A stretch of DNA of 64,000 nucleotides from Candidatus Brocadia sp. WS118 (lineage in GTDB: Bacteria > Planctomycetota > Brocadiia > Brocadiales > Brocadiaceae), in NCBI GenBank assembly GCA_007618135.1, contig PHFX01000003.1, forward strand, positions 62,001-126,000. The letters run 5' to 3'. The number at the start of each line of letters is the position of its first letter. Within the stretch, counting starts at the first letter, position 1. The notes beneath the pieces are model-generated. The model ran no database searches, had not been told where the DNA came from, and was given only the letters and a program-made list of their open reading frames with translations. A program made the translations under genes and the position numbers. Below are positions 45,008 to 53,053 of the stretch, in pieces.

Positions 45008-46642
45008 GTGAAAAAACAAACAGAACCCAAAAGATACCTTAGTTCCTTTGACAGTCGCACTACGGCTCACGTTTTTACCGACGTCCTGGTGATTGGAAGC
45101 GGAGTGGCGGGGCTCAGCGCCGCCATACAGGCAGCAAGGCATAATACCGTTTTAATTGTCACCAAGGAAAGGGTTGATGAAAATAACACTGCTTACGCTC
45201 AGGGGGGTGTGGCGGTAGTTCTTTCTGCCGGGGACACGGTATCGAAACACATCAAAGACACTCTGGATGCAGGTCAGGGTTTGTGTGACGCTGCGACGGT
45301 AAAAGCCATTGTTGGCGAAGGCCCGAAGCGGGTGAATGAATTGATTGAATGGGGCGCGTCATTTGATAAAGAAGACGACCATTTGATTTTTACTCAGGAA
45401 GGCGGCCACCACTTTCCCCGCATTATTCATGCTCAGGGCGACTCCACCGGAAAAGAAGTAGAGCAAACCCTCATCAGGGCTACAAAAGAAAATAAGAACA
45501 TCAAAGTCTTTGAACATACCTTTGTGGTTGATTTGATCACCGGAGACGAAGTTTGTCACGGTGCAATTGCCTGGCACGCAAAGAAGGGAAACATGCTGAT
45601 CTGGGCGAAGCGTACAATTCTCGCTACTGGGGGGTGCGGACAAGTCTACCGCGAGACAACGAATCCCGCTGTAGCCACGGGGGATGGCTTGGCAATGGCC
45701 TACCGCGCAGGCGCTACCCTTCAGGACATGGAATTTGTGCAGTTTCATCCTACGACGCTTTATATTGCCGGTGCGGTGCGGTTTCTCATCACGGAGACGG
45801 TGCGCGGTGAAGGGGGTATCTTAAGGAATAAAAGGGGAGAGCGATTCATGCCGAAGTATCATTCCCGTGCCGAGCTGGCGCCGCGGGACGCTGTCAGCCA
45901 GAGCATCCTGAAAGAAATGCAGAAGACCGATCATACCCACGTGTATATCGATATCCGTCATATTCCGAAGGAACGATTGTATGCCCGTTTCCCCAGGATC
46001 AGGGAGATCTGCGCATCTTTTGGAATTGACATTGCCAAAGACCTCATTCCGGTGCGTCCGAGCGCTCACTATATGATTGGGGGAGTTAAGGTCAATCGTC
46101 TTTCCGGAACGACCATTAGGCAACTTTACGCCTGTGGTGAGGTGGCCTGCACCGGGATGCATGGAGCCAACCGGCTTGGCAGTAATTCTCTGCTTGAAGG
46201 GCTGGTGACCGGTTCTGTTGCCGGGAAAGATGCCGGTAAGTCAATCCAAAGGTCTAAGCGCGAATTGTTTCCTTACCCCATTCAGGAGTTTGCGGGCGGA
46301 TCAAAGATTAGCTGGCTGGATCTGAATGATATTGGAAATTCACTCAAGAGTCTTATGTGGAGGGATGCCGGCATAGAACGGGACGAAAAACACCTGCTTG
46401 AGGCGGAAGAGATGATTGAAATGTGGTGCCGGTATGTCATGGACAAAGAGTTTGCCAACCCGACGGGATGGGAATTGCAGAATATGCTGCTGGTTTCCCG
46501 TCTCATTGTGGTCTCAGCCCGTAAACGCAAGGAATCCCGCGGCGTTCATCATCGTGCTGATTATCCCGAAACAGACAATACCCGCTGGAAGAGACATATT
46601 ACCATGAAAAGGCCGAAAGCTGGTCTGGGTTGTAAAAGATAG
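45008..46642 (+). CDS. nadB: L-aspartate oxidase
   Basis: A 544-aa flavoprotein from the GTG at 45008. The start fits because the following RYLSSFDSRTTAHVFTDVL matches the usual planctomycete opening as I remember it, and because a TTG at 44972 would be inside the promoter. VLVIGSGVAGLSAAIQAARH is the FAD site, NNTAYAQGGVAVVLS and the HxxHRxG-type GANRLGSNSLLEGLVTG region are NadB hallmarks. It oxidises aspartate to iminoaspartate for NAD synthesis; with fumarate as acceptor it works without oxygen. nadA and nadC are not in the window. Confidence 0.92.
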   Translation: MKKQTEPKRYLSSFDSRTTAHVFTDVLVIGSGVAGLSAAIQAARHNTVLIVTKERVDENNTAYAQGGVAVVLSAGDTVSKHIKDTLDAGQGLCDAATVKAIVGEGPKRVNELIEWGASFDKEDDHLIFTQEGGHHFPRIIHAQGDSTGKEVEQTLIRATKENKNIKVFEHTFVVDLITGDEVCHGAIAWHAKKGNMLIWAKRTILATGGCGQVYRETTNPAVATGDGLAMAYRAGATLQDMEFVQFHPTTLYIAGAVRFLITETVRGEGGILRNKRGERFMPKYHSRAELAPRDAVSQSILKEMQKTDHTHVYIDIRHIPKERLYARFPRIREICASFGIDIAKDLIPVRPSAHYMIGGVKVNRLSGTTIRQLYACGEVACTGMHGANRLGSNSLLEGLVTGSVAGKDAGKSIQRSKRELFPYPIQEFAGGSKISWLDLNDIGNSLKSLMWRDAGIERDEKHLLEAEEMIEMWCRYVMDKEFANPTGWELQNMLLVSRLIVVSARKRKESRGVHHRADYPETDNTRWKRHITMKRPKAGLGCKR

Positions 46643-46799
46643 CGGGCCTGACAATTCCCTCTCGTGAGGTCGTTAATTTCACCTCAATAAAAAAATCTTT
46701 CTTAAGACAGGGATTGCTTCGCTGTCGTTTGCAATAACGGATTCGTATCAACGTATTTGGTCCGTTTACTCTTGAAAATACAAATGAGTCGGGAAAATT
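46643..46799. other. Short intergenic stretch
   Basis: 157 bp between nadB and the next exported protein. It holds only a fragment of an interspersed repeat (GGGATTGCTTCGCTGTCGTT) and no clear promoter. Confidence 0.5.
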
Positions 46800-47885
46800 A
46801 TGAAAAACACCTCTTTTCTCCCTGTCTCTTATCTGATAATTATTTGCAGTATTTTCAGCTTGCATGCAAAGTTAACACTCGCTTATGCAGAGCCTACCCC
46901 AATTCTTGATTGCCTTTGTGCGGTATCTGGCAGAGTAACAGATGCCGTATCTAAGAAAGGCATCGGGAATGCAACCATCGGTAGCTTTGAGGGACATCTG
47001 TGCTATACAAATACATCTGGCTATTATACATGGGATAATGGGATTATACCCTGTAACTTCGGAGGGACTTATGACCTTACCGCCTCAGCGGCAGGTTACT
47101 TGTCGTTAACACAATCGATTTACGTAGAACCATGTATTGAGAGAACACTGGATATTGAATTACAACCCATTACAACACCTGCTCCAACCGTAACGCCATG
47201 GCTGATAACAGAGGATGCAACAAATATAACATCAAGCTCTGCGACCCTAAATGCAATAGTTCCTTTGGTGGTAGGATATATATTTTTTGAATATGGCACT
47301 GCAAGCGGTTCATACACCAAGTCTGTGAATGCTACAAGAGAAGGTACTTCAGATAAGGTAAGTGCAAATATAAGCGGTTTATCACAAGCAACGACGTATT
47401 ACGATAGGATCGTTGCCGTGACGAAGCCTGTACCTACAGTTAGTACCGGATACACGTATGGAAATGAAGAATCATTTACCACGCTAGCGGTAACACCCAC
47501 ACCCGTGTGCGAAGCTGACTCTGTAGAAGCATCACCGAAAACGCTAAAGCTCGAAAGAGGGGGGAGTGATGACGTAACGGTAACGGTGACAGGCAGCAAA
47601 GGTTGCACGGCTGCCGGTGAAATGGTAACGGCGAAGATTCAGTCCGGTAAGAAGCGTATATCGATTTCACCACAAAGTATGGATGCAGGCGCCAAAGGAG
47701 AGGCCGTTTTTACGATTACGGCCATAAAGAAGACCGGTAATGCACGGGTAAAATTTGAGACTGCCAGTGGCTTAAAGACAACGGTAACTGTGAAGGTGAG
47801 AAACTTTAAGAACGGTGGCCGGGAATGGAGGAAGAAGGGCAACCCTGAACTTGTTGACATCTATGGTTTTATTGACAACCGCTAA
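46800..47885 (+). CDS. Secreted carboxypeptidase-regulatory/fibronectin-like protein
   Basis: A 361-aa exported protein. The signal peptide runs to about residue 30 (PVSYLIIICSIFSLHAKLTLAYA). Residues ~40-120 form a carboxypeptidase-regulatory-like domain (CAVSGRVTDAVSKKGIGNAT, YDLTASAAGYLSLTQSIYV). A proline/threonine linker is followed by a fibronectin-type domain (~140-225; TNITSSSATLNAIV, YFFEYG-like EYGTASGSYTKSV). The last ~110 residues (LERGGSDDVTVTV) are a beta domain. It is probably a surface or matrix protein of unknown partner. Confidence 0.75.
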   Translation: MKNTSFLPVSYLIIICSIFSLHAKLTLAYAEPTPILDCLCAVSGRVTDAVSKKGIGNATIGSFEGHLCYTNTSGYYTWDNGIIPCNFGGTYDLTASAAGYLSLTQSIYVEPCIERTLDIELQPITTPAPTVTPWLITEDATNITSSSATLNAIVPLVVGYIFFEYGTASGSYTKSVNATREGTSDKVSANISGLSQATTYYDRIVAVTKPVPTVSTGYTYGNEESFTTLAVTPTPVCEADSVEASPKTLKLERGGSDDVTVTVTGSKGCTAAGEMVTAKIQSGKKRISISPQSMDAGAKGEAVFTITAIKKTGNARVKFETASGLKTTVTVKVRNFKNGGREWRKKGNPELVDIYGFIDNR

Positions 47886-48165
47886 TTATTGCAGCAACAT
47901 TATTTATCATCGTCACATAATATCCATTCTACCAAAGATTATCAAATCTCAATTTCATATTAAGCCTGCAAATTTTGCCAATAACCCACCATGAATTAGC
48001 AGCATATTCCAAGGAATATATTTTATTTTTTTTAAAACGAAAAATAATGAAATTTTCTTGAATAGCTTAAGATTGCTGGTAAAATTTAATTTTTAATGAA
48101 TGGAACAAAGGGTGCGGTATTGGCATGCGAATCCCAAAGGGTTTCATAATAATAAGGTTTTTCCT
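47886..48165. other. AT-rich intergenic stretch
   Basis: 280 bp of A/T-rich sequence before yjbQ. I see no ORF of coding quality and no clear hairpin; the in-frame ATG at 48100 is judged too early for yjbQ. Confidence 0.5.
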
Positions 48166-48579
48166 ATGAAATTTCTGACTGAATACTTGACATTTAATAC
48201 CAAAAAGCGCCGTGAGTTTATTAACATTACGCGTGAGATAGAACGGGTCTTGCTGAAGAGCGGTATTAAAGAAGGCATGATTTTGGTATCCGCCATGCAT
48301 ATAACATCGGGAATCTTCGTTAATGATGCAGAACCAGGACTCCATCGGGATATAGAAGAGTGGATGCTCAAATTGATTCCGGAAGGCCATGATTATTACC
48401 ATCATAGAACCGGCGAGGTGAATGGCGATGCGCACCTCAGAAACCTCCTGCTGGGACATCAGGTGGTAATACCGGTAACAGAAGGGAAATTAGACCTGGG
48501 CCAGTGGCAGAGGGTGTTTTATGCAGAATTCGATGGTCAGCGCAGCAAGCGGGTAATTATAAAAGTCATGGGAGAATAA
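48166..48579 (+). CDS. YjbQ/UPF0047 family protein
   Basis: A 137-aa protein starting at MKFLTEYLTF. KRREFINITREIERVL, GMILVSAMHITSGIFVND, and the closing HLRNLLLGHQVVIPVTEGKLDLGQWQRVFYAEFDGQRSKRV follow the UPF0047 pattern with conserved His and Glu. Homologues show weak thiamin-phosphate synthase activity; the real role is uncertain. Confidence 0.88.
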   Translation: MKFLTEYLTFNTKKRREFINITREIERVLLKSGIKEGMILVSAMHITSGIFVNDAEPGLHRDIEEWMLKLIPEGHDYYHHRTGEVNGDAHLRNLLLGHQVVIPVTEGKLDLGQWQRVFYAEFDGQRSKRVIIKVMGE

Positions 48580-48719
48580 GAATTTTTTCGCAAAGAGTCA
48601 AGAGGTATAGAAGGAAAAGATAAACCTATCTCTTGCCTTTCAGGGCAATTGTCCATTTCCCCGTTGAGAGTGAATAAAAAAATAAGTTTTGAATCCTAAG
48701 ATCAATTAAAGCATTTACT

Positions 48720-50792
48720 ATGACAGTAACGAGTACCTGTACCGTGCCTGACAAAAAAACAGACGAAGAGGCACCGTGTATCTTAGCCTGTCCCATACGG
48801 CAAGATGCCCGTGATTATGTCCAACTCATAGCCAGAGGACGTTTCAATGAGGCATTTCGGCTGGTGAGAGAGAGAAATCCCTTGCCGGCAGCATGTGGCC
48901 GTATCTGTACCCATCCGTGTGAAACAAAATGCCGAAGGAATAGCACGGATGCCCCAATCGCAATCGCATGGCTCAAACGTTTCCTCGGGGATAATTTTTC
49001 CGAGGAACCACGGAGAACAGCTTCCGGACGATACCCGGAAAAAATCGCCATAATTGGTGCAGGGCCTGCCGGGCTTGCCGCAGCGAATGATTTGGCCCTT
49101 TTAGGGTATTCATGCACCATATTTGAATCAAATGCAACCCCTGGTGGCATGCTCCGAATGGGTGTTCCAACGTATCGTCTCCCAAGGGCATCCATTGATA
49201 ACGACGTCAATGTTATTAAAAAGTTGGGGGTAGAAATTCAATATAATGCAACGTTTGGGGCAGATATTACCTTCGACAGTTTGAAGAAAGACGGGTTTTC
49301 TGTGGTGTTTCTTGGTGTGGGTCTCTTAGAGAGCCGCACCTTGAACATTGAAGGGGTGCAACTCGATGGTGTTCTCAAAGGGATATCCTTTTTGAATGAG
49401 GTAAATACTACCGGAAATGCCAGGATTGGAAAGCATGTGCTCGTAATAGGCGGAGGCGCTGTTGCTATGGACTGCGCACGGACTGCCTTACGATTGAAGC
49501 CCAACAAGGTGTCCGTTGCCTGCCTCGAATCCCGGAAGGAAATGCCGACCACCGATTTTGAAATCGAGGAGGCCATTCATGAAGGAGCAATCCTCTATAA
49601 CTCAGTTGGCCCAAAACGCATTGTCGGGAAGGATGGGAAAGTAACGGGTTTGGAAACTCTTAAGGTGAAATATGTCTTCGATGAACAAAAACGCTTTAAC
49701 CCAGCCTTCTACGAAGGATCGGAGTCCATTATTGAGGCAGATACGATTATTCTCGCCATAGGACAAGCATCAAATCTCTCTTTCCTGAGAGGACAGGATG
49801 GTATACAGGTCACGCGCGGCGGCACAATCATTGCAAATCCAACTACTTTTAGCACCTCTGTTCACGGTATCTATGCAGGCGGCGATGTTGTGCTTGGCCG
49901 GGGGACCATGACCGAAAGCATGGCCCAGGGGAAAAAAGCGGCGATTGCTATTCATAATACCCTGAGAAATACGGCGCTCAAAGATGAGAAATGGGCGGAT
50001 AAACCTGCCGTGCCCGATGTGGCCATGTCCAAAATTGCCCTTATCAAAAAAGAGCAAAAACACGAGATGCCAACTATGTCTTTGGATAAAAGACTGAACA
50101 ATTTTGATGAGGTGGAATTGGGGTTCTCCCTGAATGTGGCTGTAAGAGAGGCACAGCGGTGTATGAACTGTGGTGCAGGCGCCCGGGTGGAGGATAATCT
50201 TTGTGTTGGTTGCCTCACCTGTGTGCGGGTATGTCCTTTTGAGGTACCGAAGATTGCAAAAGGCAATACGACAGCGTATATTGACGGAGATTGCCAATCC
50301 TGTGGTTTGTGCATTGTGGAATGTCCTGCAAAGGCAATCAGTTTTAAAACTCCTATGGAAGATTGTGGAAAAGATGCCCTTGAGGCGGTTTTCCAGGAAA
50401 AATTTGTCCTTGGTATAAAACCCTTTATCGTTAATTTTTATTGTCAATATGGTGCGTATAAAGAGGACAAGGAAATAGTAGCTGATGATTTACTGTTTTC
50501 TCATTTCAGGCGTGTAGGCGTTCTGGGGTTGGGTAAAGTAGATCCGTCATTATATCTCAGGGCATTTGAGTTGGGCGCTCATGGGGTATTGGTAACGGCC
50601 TGCAAAGGGGATACCTGTCATTTTTGTGAAGAACAGGAATGGATTGAAAGAAGGTCAAATTTTACCAGCCAGCTCGTGAGTGGATTGGGAATGGATACCA
50701 GAAGGTTTCAGACCCATTTTATTTCTTCACAGAATGGCAAAGAAATCCTTGAGATTGCTTTTAACATGGCTGAAGAACTGAGAAGTGTATAA
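48720..50792 (+). CDS. GltD-like FAD/NADPH oxidoreductase fused to 2[4Fe-4S] ferredoxin and MvhD-like domain
   Basis: A 690-aa protein. N-terminal Cys C20, C24, C59, C63, C67 and C71 form the GltD/DPYD Fe-S region; FAD site IAIIGAGPAGLAAANDLALLG (~102-122) and NADPH site VLVIGGGAVAMDCA (~240) follow. Residues ~479-545 hold two [4Fe-4S] motifs (CVGCLTCVRVCP, CQSCGLCIVECP). The C-terminal ~125 residues resemble MvhD, the [2Fe-2S] subunit that links hydrogenase or other donors to heterodisulfide-reductase-like modules, but several ligand Cys are gone (see findings). With metV and metF following, it probably feeds electrons to methylene-tetrahydrofolate reductase in the Wood-Ljungdahl pathway. 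Confidence 0.85.
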   Translation: MTVTSTCTVPDKKTDEEAPCILACPIRQDARDYVQLIARGRFNEAFRLVRERNPLPAACGRICTHPCETKCRRNSTDAPIAIAWLKRFLGDNFSEEPRRTASGRYPEKIAIIGAGPAGLAAANDLALLGYSCTIFESNATPGGMLRMGVPTYRLPRASIDNDVNVIKKLGVEIQYNATFGADITFDSLKKDGFSVVFLGVGLLESRTLNIEGVQLDGVLKGISFLNEVNTTGNARIGKHVLVIGGGAVAMDCARTALRLKPNKVSVACLESRKEMPTTDFEIEEAIHEGAILYNSVGPKRIVGKDGKVTGLETLKVKYVFDEQKRFNPAFYEGSESIIEADTIILAIGQASNLSFLRGQDGIQVTRGGTIIANPTTFSTSVHGIYAGGDVVLGRGTMTESMAQGKKAAIAIHNTLRNTALKDEKWADKPAVPDVAMSKIALIKKEQKHEMPTMSLDKRLNNFDEVELGFSLNVAVREAQRCMNCGAGARVEDNLCVGCLTCVRVCPFEVPKIAKGNTTAYIDGDCQSCGLCIVECPAKAISFKTPMEDCGKDALEAVFQEKFVLGIKPFIVNFYCQYGAYKEDKEIVADDLLFSHFRRVGVLGLGKVDPSLYLRAFELGAHGVLVTACKGDTCHFCEEQEWIERRSNFTSQLVSGLGMDTRRFQTHFISSQNGKEILEIAFNMAEELRSV

Positions 50793-51073
50793 TTAAATCG
50801 TAGCTACCAGGTCGCTATGGAACAAAGAAAACAATCGTGGTGACTTTGTATATTTATCACATAGGAAACGCAATTAAAAATATAGATACACGTGTCATTG
50901 CGAGGGCGATAGCCCGAAGCAATCTCTGAGGTTTGGATTGCTTTGTTTCTCCCGCACTGACAATTTTCTCTTTGCATTTACTATAATTCAGATGCGTTGG
51001 ATGGGACAGGTGGAGTGACCCCATCATTGTGTTGTTGCAGGAATTCTGTAAAATTCTTTTGTAAATTAGGAAA
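50793..51073. other. Intergenic stretch with repeat fragment
   Basis: 281 bp between the oxidoreductase and metV. It contains the repeat at 50893-50956 and no clear promoter or ORF; the two genes may still be one transcript. Confidence 0.5.
50893..50956. repeat. Interspersed palindromic repeat half-element
   Basis: TGTCATTGCGAGG opens a common intergenic repeat; GAAGCAATC and GGATTGCTT inside it can pair. No transposase is present. Confidence 0.6.
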
Positions 51074-51748
51074 ATGATTGTAGCTGCATCAAAACCGTTT
51101 CCGGAAATCAAACAGATGCTCTCCGGATTTAAAAAGGTCTGTGTGCTGGGGTGTGGTTCGTGTGTAACCATATGCCATACGGGTGGCGAAAAACAGGTCA
51201 AAGAGCTTGCTGCACAACTCCGGCTCGCCGCAAAACTGGAAGGCAGACACCTTGAAGTTGTTGAGGATTCCACGCTCCGGCAGTGTGAGTGGGAATTTAT
51301 TAGGGATATTCATGAGGTTATCAAAGATTGCGATGCCGTCCTTTCCATTGCCTGTGGCGTAGGTGTGCAGTACATGGCTGAAAGATTCCCCAGGATCAGG
51401 ATATTCCCCGGCTTAAATACCACCTTTATGGGCGGACCTATTGAACAGGGCGTTTTTTGGGAACGGTGTGGGGGCTGTGGCAATTGTATTCTGGGGAGTA
51501 CGGGTGGGTTGTGTCCGGTAAGCCGGTGTGCAAAGAGTTTATTGAATGGCCCGTGTGGCGGTTCACAAAATGGGAAGTGTGAGGTCTCACAGGAAACCCC
51601 GTGCGTGTGGCATCAGATCTACGATCAGCTTGATACCCAGCAGCTTTTGGCCACCATGGAAACGATTGTACCGCCCAAGGACTGGACTACCGGCATGGAA
51701 AACCATCCCCGCAAGATGATCCTGGAACACCTGGTCATGAAAAAATAA
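51074..51748 (+). CDS. metV: Methylenetetrahydrofolate reductase Fe-S partner subunit MetV
   Basis: A 224-aa Cys-rich protein. VCVLGCGSCVTICHTGGEKQ near the N-terminus and CGGCGNCILGSTGGLCPVSRC with LNGPCGGSQNGKCEV at the C-terminus match the MTHFR-C-terminal family (PF12225 type) that holds [4Fe-4S] clusters. MetV transfers electrons to MetF in acetogens. It is 60-120 bp from metF on the same strand. Confidence 0.87.
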   Translation: MIVAASKPFPEIKQMLSGFKKVCVLGCGSCVTICHTGGEKQVKELAAQLRLAAKLEGRHLEVVEDSTLRQCEWEFIRDIHEVIKDCDAVLSIACGVGVQYMAERFPRIRIFPGLNTTFMGGPIEQGVFWERCGGCGNCILGSTGGLCPVSRCAKSLLNGPCGGSQNGKCEVSQETPCVWHQIYDQLDTQQLLATMETIVPPKDWTTGMENHPRKMILEHLVMKK

Positions 51749-51870
51749 ATTGATTAGGACGCCGACCTCCGCAGATACGCACGGTTAATCATCTTATCTT
51801 TTAGTTTTTGAATATCCTGATAATCTGTGTTCATCAGGGTTCAAAAGGAAAAATTTTATATTATCAAATT

Positions 51871-52821
51871 ATGATCGAAAGCAGGTCTGACATAAAATCC
51901 GAAAGTATCCTGGAAAAAATCCTCAGGAGTGGCCAGTTTGCCGTGACGGCAGAACTTGGGCCGCCTCGGGGCGCCGACCGTTCAGTGATAGAAAAAAAGG
52001 CTGGTTTATTAAAAGGCTATGGGGATGCATTCAATATTACCGATTGTCAGACTGCCGTCGTGCGTATGTCCAGTATTGCCGCTGGCCGTATCGTCCTTGA
52101 TGCAGGATTAGAGCCGATCATTCAGATGACCTGCCGCGACCGGAACCGCATTGCCATTCAGAGCGACCTGCTGGGCGCTGCGGCGCTGGGTGCAAAAAAC
52201 CTGTTGTGCCTGACGGGTGACCATCAGAAATTCGGAGACCACCCCATGGCGAAAGGCGTTTTTGACATCGATTCCATTCAACTGATTCACATGGTAAAGA
52301 TGCTCAGAGATGAAAGAAAATTTCAGAGCGGGCAGGAACTGAAGGCTGCTGAACCCCGTTTTTTCATTGGTGCCGCCGAGAATCCCTTTGCCGACCCTTT
52401 TAAATTTCGGGCTATACGGCTTGCCAAAAAGATTGCTGCCGGTGCCGATTTCATCCAGACACAGATTATTTATAACGTCAAAAAGTTTCAGGAGTGGATG
52501 AGAATGGTTGCCGACATGGGGCTCCACGAGAAGGCGTTTATTCTTGCCGGTGTGGCCCCACTTAAGTCGGCTGGTATGGCCAAGCATATGAAGCATAATG
52601 TGCCCGGTATGGATGTGCCCGATGAGGTCATGAATCGCATGACAGCAGCTTCGGCTGCCAAAAAGGGCAAGGAAGAGGGCATCAGGATATGTTTGGAAGT
52701 CATAGAACAGGTTAGGGAGATGAAAGGTGTGGCTGGCGTTCACATCATGGCAGTGGAATGGGAGGAGGCCGTCCCCGACATTGTCCAGCAAGCCCGCTTG
52801 TATCCCAGGCCAAAATTGTAA
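51871..52821 (+). CDS. metF: Methylenetetrahydrofolate reductase MetF
   Basis: A 316-aa TIM-barrel protein starting at MIESRSDIKS; an upstream TTG lies in an interspersed repeat and is rejected. QFAVTAELGPPRGAD is the N-terminal strand, LCLTGDHQKFGDHP the flavin loop, and GADFIQTQIIYNVKKF the folate region. It makes methyl-tetrahydrofolate from methylene-tetrahydrofolate in the methyl branch of the Wood-Ljungdahl pathway. It lacks a second reductase domain and relies on MetV. Confidence 0.9.
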   Translation: MIESRSDIKSESILEKILRSGQFAVTAELGPPRGADRSVIEKKAGLLKGYGDAFNITDCQTAVVRMSSIAAGRIVLDAGLEPIIQMTCRDRNRIAIQSDLLGAAALGAKNLLCLTGDHQKFGDHPMAKGVFDIDSIQLIHMVKMLRDERKFQSGQELKAAEPRFFIGAAENPFADPFKFRAIRLAKKIAAGADFIQTQIIYNVKKFQEWMRMVADMGLHEKAFILAGVAPLKSAGMAKHMKHNVPGMDVPDEVMNRMTAASAAKKGKEEGIRICLEVIEQVREMKGVAGVHIMAVEWEEAVPDIVQQARLYPRPKL

Positions 52822-52850
52822 AATTAGTAACAATTTAGTTTTTTGAAAAA

Positions 52851-52923
52851 GTAGGGGCGAAGCATTTGACAGAATTACCTATGGATGCCTCCGTATTTAT
52901 CCTGACAAATGCCTCGCCCCTAC
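52851..52923. repeat. Interspersed palindromic repeat (GTAGGGGCGA type)
   Basis: Arms at 52851-52870 and 52904-52923 match at 18 of 20 positions as inverted copies: GTAGGGGCGAAGCATTTG against its complement. It is a common REP/MITE-like intergenic element in environmental genomes. It lies in the convergent gap between metF and the - strand secreted protein. Confidence 0.72.
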
Positions 52924-53053
52924 GATAAATTTATTTGATCAGGGAGACGACTCCCCTGAATCGCCACCCTGTTTTTTGATTTTCTGCATTATTGACAGTT
53001 GCTCGTCACCGTGTTAGCCACCGCATCCTGAATCGCCGGGGCTTGATTCTGGC

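Noticed and set aside
51808-51870. Upstream TTG start for metF
   Set aside because: The extra residues come from an interspersed repeat and the ATG at 51871 fits MetF length.
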